Notes under the pieces: model-generated | Database searches by the model: none | Told to the model about the DNA's origin: nothing | The model's input: the letters and a program-made list of their open reading frames with translations, nothing else | Part shown: positions 51,200 to 60,949 of the stretch, piece after piece | How the letters are laid out: the number at the start of each line of letters is the position of its first letter | Position numbering within the stretch: the first letter of the stretch is position 1 | Made by a program: the position numbers and the translations under genes | Assembly (NCBI RefSeq): GCF_965638725.1 | Contig: NC_134970.1 | Location: 3,911,001-3,975,000 of the forward strand | DNA: 64,000 nt | Origin: Aptenodytes patagonicus | Lineage: Eukaryota > Chordata > Aves > Sphenisciformes > Spheniscidae | Reading direction: 5' to 3'

Positions 51200-52980
51200 T
51201 GGTGCTAATCTCACCGTAATTGCCGCCGTCCCTGCCTCGATTTCCACGCTCTTGGACGGCAGAATATATATTACCGTGCCCACGTGGTTCCACATCAAAC
51301 AATCCAGGACGGAGCAGCCGGGGTCACCGTGCCACCCGGTTACCGGCAGGACAGGGTGTTTGCTGGGCGAGCTGGGACCAGATGGGTGCACCGAGATGGG
51401 GCCTTGACCCTGCACCAGCTCTTGTGTTCTCCTGCGCCCGAGCCCTTGTGCCTGGAAAAAGCAGCTTGTGGGACTGAGACCTGCTAAAGTAACCTGGCCC
51501 GAGCAGAGGCGTTCACTGCGGAGCCCCAAACCCGACGCGGTTTGCACCTTTTAGGGTGCGCTGTGTGTCACCCCATGCTACGGGGACAGGCAGGTTCTTT
51601 TAAGGATCCTTTGTGGAACGAGAACTGGCCGCAGGGTTGTAGTTACAATGAGAGCTTTATTATTGTATAAAGCTTTTAGCAATCAGAGTAGGTTATCCTT
51701 ACACAGAATTTCTAGGAATTAGCATAGCTTTCCTATTACTCCTATGTCCCTGCTCCCTGAGAGCTAGTTGTCCTCCTCTTTGGGGACACCCAGGTCACCA
51801 AGCCAGGCTCTGGTAAGAAGACGTGCACCAGCCGAGGGGCCGTGGGGTTACGGAGCCACTCGGCTCTCGAGGGGGACGTACTGCCACACTGGCCGTCCAG
51901 GCTGCGGCCACGTTTGTCCCTGCTGCTGTATTCCTTTCCCAAATCCCAAAGAGCTAATTGATCCACCCAGTTAGTTAATTGATTTATAGCTATTAGGGAC
52001 TATAATTAACCGACCAGCTGGAAAGCTGTGTGTTATCTGCCCGGTGGGAGCAGCGTTGAGAAGCAGCCAGCTCCGATGGGCCACGGGCTGCCCTGTCCCC
52101 GCGAACAGCACCGCTCGTTTGCCGTCTTTGAAGGATTTTACTCCACCTCAGACTTCGGGCTTTCCCTTTTATCTCCTCCTTTGCTAACATTTGGCATCAG
52201 CGAGCTCACCCCGAGCCTCCCTGTTCTCCCTTATCTCCTCCCGCGTTCCTGCAAGGTCGCAAACGCGTCTCCACGCTCCGTGTTGATGCAGGAGTTTGCA
52301 TTGCTGGGCAGACCAGTTCGGACCAGCTTGTTATCAAAGCGTTCCCAGCCCCCAGCAAAACCTCCCGCCTGCTGTCAGACCCTGACACGATGCAGATGTT
52401 CATTAAGCATCGGGAAGGTGATGCGTCTCATCGCGGGGCCGGGCGAGATGTCGGTACCTTGTACTAACACATCTGGCCGGTGCTAACGAACTCCTGGGAG
52501 CGCCATTCCCCGTGGGAATGCAGGGAAATAGGGAGGAGGAGACGCTGTAGGTGCCCGGCAGAGGTGCCCAGTGCCTGGCTGCCCCAGGAGGCGATGTGTT
52601 GGACCGGCAGCAGGCTTGGGAAACCCTCTGAGCCGCAGCGGGCTCTGTCCCCGGGGCTGCTGGGGGGCGGCGATGCTGCGAGCAGGGCTCAAACCTGGCT
52701 GTGGTGCTAGAAGGTGAATGGACACAGGCAGCTTCAGCGGCACATCGGCCCCGAGCAGCTCTCGGCGAACCCGGCGGCACTGAGCCTCAGCCTCCCGGCC
52801 GCCCCGGCGTCGGAGCCAGCCGTGCCTGGGGAGCGGGGCGCTGGGCACGCCGCTCCTCGGCCTCCCGGCGTCGGCAAAGGTGGGTGTGATGGCAGCGTCC
52901 CTTCCTGCTGGGCCCTGTCCTGCCAGGGCCACCGCATTCTCTGGATCCTCGTCTCCCCCTTCCTCTTTCCCTTCCCCTCC
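51200..52980. other. TOMM6 to periphilin-like spacer, no gene assigned
   Basis: Past the CpG island the sequence alternates between GC-rich and a short AT-richer patch (about 51640-52010). Donor-like sites occur at about 52712 (GAAG/GTGAAT) and 52879 (AAAG/GTGGGT), but no matching coding frame with an ATG could be built. The 5' exons of the periphilin-like gene should lie in or near this stretch. Confidence 0.4.
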
Positions 52981-52992
52981 TCGTCCCTGCAG

Positions 52993-53079
52993 GCTGTGCC
53001 GCGGCCCCGGGGGTCCCTGCTCCCCCAAATCCCCCGGCACAACGCTGGGAGCATCCTGGGGACCGTGTGGCTAATCCAG
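52993..53079 (+). CDS. Candidate upstream exon of the periphilin-like gene
   Basis: An 87-nt segment is bounded by a strong acceptor (CTCCTCGTCCCTGCAG) and a donor (CCAG/GTGATG). It is open for 29 codons (AVPRPRGSLLPQIPRHNAGS and on) and has phase 0 at both ends, so it could join the phase-0 exon at 54677 without a frame change. No homology to PPHLN1 is evident. It may be a real exon or chance. Confidence 0.35.
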
Positions 53080-54676
53080 GTGATGCTGGAGCTGGATGGA
53101 GGCAGGCGCTGGGGGTGTGGGCTTGCAGGGTGGCTCTGTGCCCTGGGGGTGCAGGGTCCCCCCTTGCACGGTGGAGCGGCAGAGGTGGGACGGAGCAGGA
53201 ACGGGGGCTGCAGCCAGAGGCTGATGCGGTGCAGAGTTTGCAGGTCTTGCATCGAACTTTTAAACCAGGTTTGCTGAGAGATCTTAGATAACCGGAGGAA
53301 TTTGGCTGTCCCTGGTTATCAGAGGCCGGTTTGAGAAGAGGTGCTGCCTGGGGTCTGTGCACCCCTCGGGAAATGAGGGGGGGGGTGGTGGGTGTCTGTC
53401 GGCCCGTCTGTGCTTCCCCTGTTAGCGAGTGTTTATTTTCAGCAGCTGAACTCAGTGCAAGGAGACGCTCTGCAAACAGGAGTAAAAGCTCCTGGAGGGT
53501 GTTGCAGCTTGGCTTTCAAGGAAGGGAAATCAAGTGCTCAGGAGGGCTCCAGGGGAGCTCCCTGGGGGGGAATTAGCACCTGGCTGCCGCCAGCAATCGC
53601 TTGCTATTGGTTTGCGTTCAGCAAATGCGGGGGGTGGGGGAGATCCGCCAGCCCCAGGGGCTGCGGGGAGCTGGCCAGGGGTGCGGGGGTCTCTCTCCGA
53701 CATTCCTCGGTGCTTCATCTCTCTGGGCGGGCGAGCTGCTTTCCAGGGCCACCTGGGACCCGATCGGCCAGGTAAAACCTCAATTTGGGGACAAAAGTGT
53801 TATTTCCTTTCTTTTACTCTCCCGGCTGCCCTAGCGTGGTCCCTGCTGACCTGTGAGACAAAGAGTGGTGCCTTGTGCTGTCATTAACTCCTGCCAGCCT
53901 GGGTCCGGGCTGCGAGTGTTAACTGATGGCTCTGGGAGCCCAGTTTCGGGTCAGAGCACGCCCTGCTCGCTGGGACTGCACCCCTTGCGATAAGCCCTGA
54001 TCTCTGTCTGACCCACGCAGCCGCTGCGGCCCGGCGGTGGGGAAGCCACAAAGGTTGTCCCCCAGGGAGCCTGGGAAATGCCCCTTTGCATCTGCAGGGT
54101 TTGAGCCCCCTCGCCCCTACAGAGAGCCCAACCCGTGCCCGTGTCAGGCTGCCCGTGGGAGCAGCAAGGGGCCGGGACGCAGCCTGGAGTGGGGCTTGCA
54201 CCCCGCTGCAGTGCCCGGCTGGCCGGGGGCACCCGGCGGGCGGCTTGTCCCTGCTCCGGCGCCAGGGAGGGAGAGCGGCTCGGCTGGGATCCCGTGGGAC
54301 AATAGCAGGGTGGTGCCGCTGGGTGCTGTGACCTGTGCGGTTTGCACAGGGAGATTGAAACGTGGCTGCGAGCAAGCGGAGGCTCGGGTAGGCAAGGGGA
54401 GCTGCTTCGGGCAGGGTGTGGGGGTACCTGGTGCCGAGGGAGCAGCCCCGGCACTGCCAGCACCCATGTCCCCTCCTGGGACGGGGAGTGGGTCCGTGTG
54501 GCCCCCAGCTCACCCCATCTCCTGCGGGTCCTCGCTGGCAGTGATGCCATGTGGCTCTGGAGGTGACCCAACTCAGCGGAGCCGGGAGCGCTGCAGGTGG
54601 CACCTGGCCGGCAGCCGTCCCCGAGCCGGCAGTGACGTCCTGTGGGACGTGCTCACCCTCGCCTCTCCCTTTGCAG

Positions 54677-57600
54677 CTGGGTGCTGACCTCCCGGGGGCC
54701 TTCTCCTCACTGGGACCGGGGCCAGGACAAGCTTTTGGCGAGATGTTCTCACCGCTGGGCTGCAGGAGGAGCTTCCCCAGGGAGGTAAGTGGTTTTGCGA
54801 CCCTCGTGCTGCCACGCAGCTGGAGCTGCCAGTGTGGTTGGGAGTGGAGGAGCTTTGCGGGGCAAGGATGGGTGCCCGCTGCTCCATCGCTCGGGATGCC
54901 AAGGAGCCAGGAGAGCATCTCCGCAGTATGGGGAGGAATTGGGAATCGTCTGGGACCTTGGCCGGGAGAGGAGGGCGGACGGGCTCCTGGCTCCCTGTGC
55001 TGGCTCAGCATCCAGCCGGTGCAAGGGCGAAGGTGAGGGTCTCATCCTGCTTTCATCTCCCTGTGCCCTCTCTGCAGCCCAGTCCGTGGCAGGCTGGACC
55101 ACCGCCGCCCTGCGCTCACGGCCCCCAGGACGTCTGGGATGAGCCGCCCTGGGAGCACCAGCACGGGAGAGGCAGGAGCGGATGGCGCCCGGTAAGGGGG
55201 CAGGGGCTGGGGCGAGCAGCCGTGCAGCGAGGGGAGGCGGCGCTCTCAGGGTTCACTTACAAATCCAGGGTGGCCAAAACTGGGGGCTCCCCTAGGAGCA
55301 GGAGGAGCAGAAAGAGCTGAGGGCTGTGGCAGGGAGGGGGAAACGCAGCAAAACCAAAACACCCCAGCGAGCTGCCATCCTCACCGGTGGTGATTTGCTA
55401 TTGCAGCCCAGTCCCTGGGACCCCAGACCCTTCCCTGGCCCTGCCAACTTCCATGGGAATGAGGAGGACAGGAGATGGGCACCCCACGACTGTCCCCCGC
55501 TGCCCCCCTGGGACAATGGAGGAGATGACCGAGGACCTGAGGACTGCTTCAGAGAGGGCTGGCACTCGGTGAGGGGAGGGTGGGCTGGGGGGGTGGCAGC
55601 TGTGTGGCTATCCCCAGCGTGCCACCATCCTCACCGGCAGTGATTTGCTGTTGTAGCCCTGTCCCTGGGACTCCAGACCCTTCCCTGGCCCTGCCGACTT
55701 CCGTGGGAATGAGAAGGACAGGAGATGGGCACCCCGCGACTGTCCCCCGCTGCCCCCCTGGGATGACAGAGAAGACAACCGAGGACCTGAGGACTGCTTC
55801 AGAGAGGGCTGGCACTCGGTGAGGGGAGGGTGGGCTGGGGGGGTGGCAGCTGTGTGGCTATCCCCAGCGTGCCACCATCCTCACCAGTGGCGATTTGCCG
55901 TTGCAGCCTGGTCTCTGGGACCCCAGACCCTTCCCTGGCCCTGCTGACTTCCGTGGGAATGAGAAGGACAGGAGATGGGCACCCCACGACTGTCCCCCGC
56001 TGCCCCCTTGGGATGACAGAGAAGACAACCGAGGACCTGAGGACTGCTTCAGAGAGGGCTGGCACCCGGTGAGGGGAGGGTGGGCTGGGGGGGTGGCAGC
56101 GGCCGCAGGACTGAGGGCAGGGTGCAGGTGAAATGGGGCAGGGGCCATTCACTGCCCTGGTGACAAGGACAGCGCACGGGACAGGTTTCCCTGCACGGCG
56201 CTGGGAGCAGCAGCAGCCCAGCTTCTCCGCTCTGCAGTCACAGCATCCCCTGTCCTGCTCCGTGTCTAAACCCACCCCCTTCCCCGCAGGAGCTGCCGCC
56301 GTCCGGCCCCGGCTGCTTTGCCTGGCCTGAATTCCCCGGTGAGGAGCAGCACCCACCCTGGCCCCCCGCCAGCCTGCCAGGGTGGGTGCCTGTGCCGAGG
56401 GTGAGGGGCGTGGGGGGACCGCGCAGCTATGGGGTGGCGAGCAGGGGCGCGGGGGCCAGGCTCTGCTCCAGTGCACAGCCAAGGGGTGATGCAGCGTTGA
56501 AGCTGGCCCTACTCAGGGTCGGGGGGGGGGGGGGGGTTGCACCGGAGACCCCTTCCAGCCTAAATCCCCCTCCCTGGGGCTGCCTTTGCTCCTGCAGGGA
56601 GCGAGGCCGCTTCCAGGATGGCTGCCCGTCCTGGGGCTACCGTGGCCTGGGTGGGAAACACTGCCGACGCCTTCACCGTGGCCACCGAGAGTTAACCTTG
56701 GTCAAGCGCCTCCCGTGTCCCTGGCCCTCCAGAGGTTTGTGCCGACCCTGTATCGGCTGCGAGGGGCCCCACGCTGTGCTCGCCAGCATCACCTTGGGCA
56801 GAGCGAGCAGATTGCTCCCATTGTGTTTCTCGCTCCGCAGGGAATCAGCCATCCTCCAGGTCCTCTCCTTCCCACTCTGGGATGAGCCATCGGGGGGTCA
56901 AAGAAGAGCCGCAGCACCCTGATCCTCCCCAGCCACCTAGTTCCTTCAAAGGTGGTGCACAGAGCAGGGAGCGGATGGCTCAGGTTGTGGGTTTTTACCC
57001 CCCCCCTCCATCCCAGCACCCAGCAGTGACACGAGTTTGCACGGTCTGAGCCCCACGTGGTGCCGCCGTGCCCCTAACCAGCGTGGTTTCCCCCAGGGTC
57101 CGCCGGCGGTGAGCGGGAAGGTCCCAGAGTCCCCCAGACGGGCTGGCGCCCCTCAGAAGAGCCCAGCCGCTGATCCCCAGGCCCCAACAGAGGCTGCGGA
57201 GCCGGAGCAGGCAGCAGGAGCGACACCGGTAGGAGAGCACCCCTGTCCTGGGGGCAGGCAGGGATGCTCGCACCCCTGGAGGTGCCCGGCTCGGGGGTCT
57301 CTTCGGCTGGTGTAACGTCTTCCTTCTCTCTCTCATCCAGCCCTTTCGCTCTTCGCCTCGCTGTCTCTTTGCCAGGCACGGACATTTTCCTGACTATTCT
57401 CTGGGGCTGCAAAGCCCCGTGGTTTCCTTTGGGTTTTAGCACCCCGTCCGTCCCGTCCCCCAGCTCTTCTCACCAGGCCAGATGTGTCCCGGCCTCATGC
57501 CATTGCATGTCCCCAGGTCGAGCCGGGAGCCAGGCAGGAACCTGCGGGCAGCCACGGCCAGGGCCCCTCTGCTTCGGAAACGGAGCCAGCGCCGCCGGAG

Positions 57601-59789
57601 GAGAGCTCTGCCGAGACAGGGGAGCACCTTGAGGTATGAGCTAATGCGTGTCCTCTTCCCACCTAAAAGCAGCGCCCACGGGGAGGTGGGAGTTTGCAGT
57701 CCCCTTTGCAAACCTCTTTTTTCCCCTTGCCTGGGCGGCGTTGCCAGCCCTCGCCGTGGGCTCTGCAGTGCATCTGTAATGCTTTGCACAGGTAGAGCCG
57801 TGCAGCCAAAGTGTCCCTAAGGCTGGTGCAGGTGGCGGGTCGCATCCCCATAGTCCGACAGCCCCTCCGGAGCCTGCCGAGAGGGTCCACGCGGCGGCCG
57901 GCTCCGCTGGAGAGGTGGGTGCTGAGCTCTGCCCGCGTTCCCGGGGACGGCAGCGTCTGCCGAGCGGAGCTGGAGAAGCCGAGCCAGTGGCCCCCAGCCG
58001 AGGCGCGCAGGGGTCTGGGACCGGCCATGGGGTGGGGGGGCTCGCCCAAGGACCCTTTGAACCATGGGGCGGGAGCGATGCCAGGTGATGGGGGACGTGA
58101 ATTTGGCATTTCTGGGGACACTGGGGAGAAACCCCTCCTGGTGCTGGTGGCTGCAGGGCGAGAAGGGCTCTGCAGGGGCACATACGCTGTTGGGGGGTTT
58201 GTAGACCAGCTGCCCATGATGGGGCGGGTGTCGGCACGTGGTGGGCAGCTCCATGGCGTGTCCACCCCCCAGGGGAGAGCCCACCAAGGCCGCTGCTGCG
58301 GGCAGGGGTGTGCTAGCAGTGCTGGCTCCTGTGCGGCTGCTGCCTTCCTTCCCCAGCCACTTTCTCTCTCACAGCTTCTCGGTGGCCTTCAGCCATCCGA
58401 AAACTCGCAGGTCCTGCCAGGAGCTACCACGAAGCCCGACGCACAGCCCAGCCAGGCCGGCTCCGACGTCTGCGCAGCACCAGCGATCTCACCGGGGACC
58501 CGGCATCCTCCTGGGTCTGGTGAGACGGAGCCGGTACGGCGTTGGGGTGCCTCCACTCCCCCACACTCACCCCGAGGCGTCCCCGGGTCCCCATGGGGGG
58601 CAGGTGCCCTGGGCTCGGGGATACTGCCATAGCCCAGGAGCAGCGGAGTGGGATCCCTCTGGCTTCCCCGTTTGCAGGATTACTGGCTGGGGTTAAAGCG
58701 CTGCTTTGTCTGGAGGCAGAGCCCGTGTCAGCCCCGGTGCCGGCTGCGCCAGAGATGCTGATAAACGTGAGACAGCTGGGAGAAAGGCCAAAAAAATAAC
58801 TAGAGGCTTGAGAGCGTGCTGGAGCGTGAACAACCTTGGGACTCGAGCTTTAACGAAGCAAACGAGAGCATTGCAGAGTGGCTTAATTACTGCCTAATGG
58901 GAAGAGAAATCTGCTAGCGGGGCTCTCGGCGGTGATGCTGCCAGGGCTGGGGGCAGGGGGGGCAAGGGGCAGCTCCCGCACCCGACGGAAGGGTGGCAAA
59001 CAAGCACCCTGGGGAGCCAAGGTCCCAGCAGGTCCTCCCCGCAGGGTGACCAGTTCCTGGCTGGCAGTTGGTGCCAGCAGCCCCAGTTTGGCCCCAGCCT
59101 TGCCCGGTCTCTCTCCCGTTCGAAGCATCTGACCCTTCCTCACCTTTTCCACCGCCCAGGCTGCGGGCGGCCGGTGCCAGCTCTGCACCGCGCTCCCGGC
59201 ATCCTCCCCGGCCGGCGTGGACCTCCGCTCCGCCACCGTCCTCGCCAGGAAGGAGGAGATCGAGTTGGTGAGTCCCAGTGGCCCCCAGCTGAGGCGCGCA
59301 GGGGTCTGGGACCGGCCGGGGGGGGGGGGGCTTGCCTAAGGACCCTTTGAACCATGGGGCGGGAGCGATGCCAGGTGATGTGGGACGTGAATTTGGCATT
59401 TCTGGGGACACTGGGGAGAAACCCCCTCCTGGTGCTGGTGGTTGCAGGGGAAGGTGCTTGTGGGCGAGAAGGGCTCTGCAGGGGCACATACGCTGTTGGG
59501 GGGTTTGTGGACCAGCCCTGGGGGAAAAAATATTCCTGGAGGGCTGCACACTGCTGGTGGGGAGGTTTTGGGGTGCCGCATGCTGACCCGTGCCGCTCCC
59601 CTGCAGTCATACCAGCAGTTCAGCCTGACCATCGCGGTGGTGGCCACGATGCTGCTGCAGAAGGAGCCCTCCATGGAGGCGGCGCTGGGGCTGGCGCTGA
59701 GGGCCAACCTCCGCCAGGGCCGGATCCATCACCTCCAGGAGCTGGAGGACTTCATCAACAGCTACGACTCGGCCACCCTCAGCCGCTGA
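54677..59789 (+). CDS. Periphilin-1-like protein, 5' end unresolved
   Basis: Periphilin is the RNA-binding subunit of the HUSH silencing complex; its C-terminal helices bind TASOR. Exons: 54677-54784, 55078-55191, 55407-55568, 55657-55818, 55907-56068, 56290-56381, 56598-56734, 56841-56983, 57097-57228, 57517-57633, 57792-57914, 58375-58519, 58678-58766, 59160-59267 and 59607-59789. They total 1977 nt for 658 aa plus stop, with no internal stop. The last two exons (RSATVLARKEEIELSYQQFS, LLQKEPSMEAALGLALRANL, LEDFINSYDSATLSR) match the PPHLN1 end (SKTKEIEQVYRQ, IEKDPSLEKSIQFALRQNL, LKHFIAEYDTST). The three 162-nt exons share RGNEKDRRWAPHD with PPHLN1 RGDESGYRWTRDD. The middle is Pro/Glu/Ser-rich and disordered (SSRSSPSHSGMSHRG). 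The first in-frame ATG is 54743, but earlier exons are likely. The donors at 56381, 56734 and 56983 are less certain; 56951 is an alternative for the last. Confidence 0.8.
55362..56099 (+). repeat. 250-bp tandem array carrying a triplicated exon
   Basis: Three tandem copies of a 250-bp unit, each holding intron, acceptor, a 162-nt phase 0-0 exon, donor and intron. Exons start at 55407, 55657 and 55907. The second and third exons differ at only a handful of positions and the first is more diverged (NGGDDRGPEDC versus DREDNRGPEDC). All three stay open and keep their splice sites, so each adds 54 residues. The acceptor is TTGCAG in copies 1 and 3 and TTGTAG in copy 2. Confidence 0.93.
57985..58210 (+). 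repeat. Intronic duplicate, copy 1
   Basis: About 226 bp starting CAGTGGCCCCCAGC, in the intron after exon 57792-57914. It is nearly identical to 59276-59516, apart from a G run and a roughly 16-nt insertion in the second copy. Confidence 0.93.
59276..59516 (+). repeat. Intronic duplicate, copy 2
   Basis: Second copy of the segment at 57985-58210, same orientation, about 1.29 kb downstream. It starts 9 nt after the end of exon 59160-59267. It includes a 13-nt G run at 59318-59330 and an extra GAAGGTGCTTGTGG block. Confidence 0.93.
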
Positions 59790-60144
59790 GGGGGGGCCAG
59801 GGTGAGCAGCCGGACACCCCCCCTTGCCAACCCGGGTTGGGGGGGATGATGGGGGACCGTGTCGGTGCATCAGGGTGCTGGTGCTGAGCCCTCAGGTCAA
59901 GGTGGTACGGACGTGTTGGCGCGGTCCCACCCTCCCTTGGAGATGGAGGGAGGGGGTGTGTGCTTAGTTTTATCCCTGCCCAGACCTGTATGTGCAGCAA
60001 AAGGGGGAGCTGGTTTTACTGGAGGGTGGTGGGAGGGATGAGCGGCTGCGGGGAACTCCCCTCCGCCCCGGCTCCTCGTTCCGTTCCTGGTTCACGGGGA
60101 TGTGCCCCGAAACCCCGGGGATTGTTCTTGGTTTTAAATCTAAA

Positions 60145-60150
60145 AATAAA
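60145..60150 (+). promoter_or_regulatory. Periphilin-like polyadenylation signal
   Basis: AATAAA about 355 nt past the stop at 59787-59789. It faces the PRICKLE4 signal at 60407-60412, so the two genes are tail to tail about 250 bp apart. Confidence 0.8.
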
Positions 60151-60406
60151 CGAGCCGCGATCTTTGCAGCCCCTGCTCTGCCATCGCTCTGGTCTCACTC
60201 TCCTGGGGCCGGCATGCACAGGGAGGGGTCCCACTGTGGACCCTCATCCTGGACCCACTACGGGGGACCCCCAGCTACAGCGGAGGGCAGCGGCTGTCCC
60301 CTGGGATCACACCCCTCCGGTGGCATGGTCAACACCGCAGTGACCCTGGGGTGGGGAGGAACAGGGCAGATGTGTTGGCTCTCCTGCGTTCAGGTCTCAG
60401 CTGAGC

Positions 60407-60412
60407 TTTATT
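60407..60412 (-). promoter_or_regulatory. PRICKLE4: PRICKLE4 polyadenylation signal
   Basis: TTTATT on the + strand reads AATAAA on the minus strand, about 540 nt past the PRICKLE4 stop. Confidence 0.75.
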
Positions 60413-60949
60413 GGAGCATCGTCTGCGGCAGCAGCAGAGCTGCCCCCCGGTCCCCTCCCATCCCCTCCCCGTGGCGGCAGGAGACAGAGTGCCACCAGGG
60501 ATGGAGAGCAGCTGGCAGTGGTGCTCATCCTTCGAAGAGGTGTCCAAGGGAAGGATCCGACCCTGGCGGCCAGCACCCCTCCTGTCCCCATCGGTCCCCA
60601 GCAGCAGCCCCACAGCGGGGCGATGCAGGCAGCTGCCCTTGTCTTAAGCACCCGGCCGCCCTCCCCTGTGCGCGGCTGCTCTCCGGGGCTGCCGCCTTGT
60701 CGGAGATGGGAGCCCTGGTGCGGGCTGCCGGCTCTCTGCTCCCTACCTGCTTTACCTGTTCCTAATTGCGGGAGAGGCCGGCAGGAATTGCAGGCTGTGC
60801 TTTGCCAGCAGCTGCCGGGGGGAAGGATCCCAGCAGCTTCTCCCCACCAGCCTTGGGCTGCGTCCAAAACGCACTTGGAACGCGTTGAGACTGTGGCAGG
60901 GGCTGGCAGGACAGCAGTGCCGGTCGAGGTCCCCCCCCTGTCCCCGCTG

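Noticed and set aside
49908-51302. Open frame of about 464 codons on the minus strand upstream of TOMM6
   Set aside because: Composition is Arg/Gly/Pro/Ser with a serine run from the CTG repeat, it runs through the TOMM6 promoter, and no family motif or splice logic supports it. GC-rich DNA is poor in stops.
57915-58374. Extension of periphilin-like exon 57792-57914 into the following open sequence
   Set aside because: The frame stays open, but GAGAG/GTGGGT at 57914 is a good donor and the extension runs into the duplicated intronic segment and then a stop.
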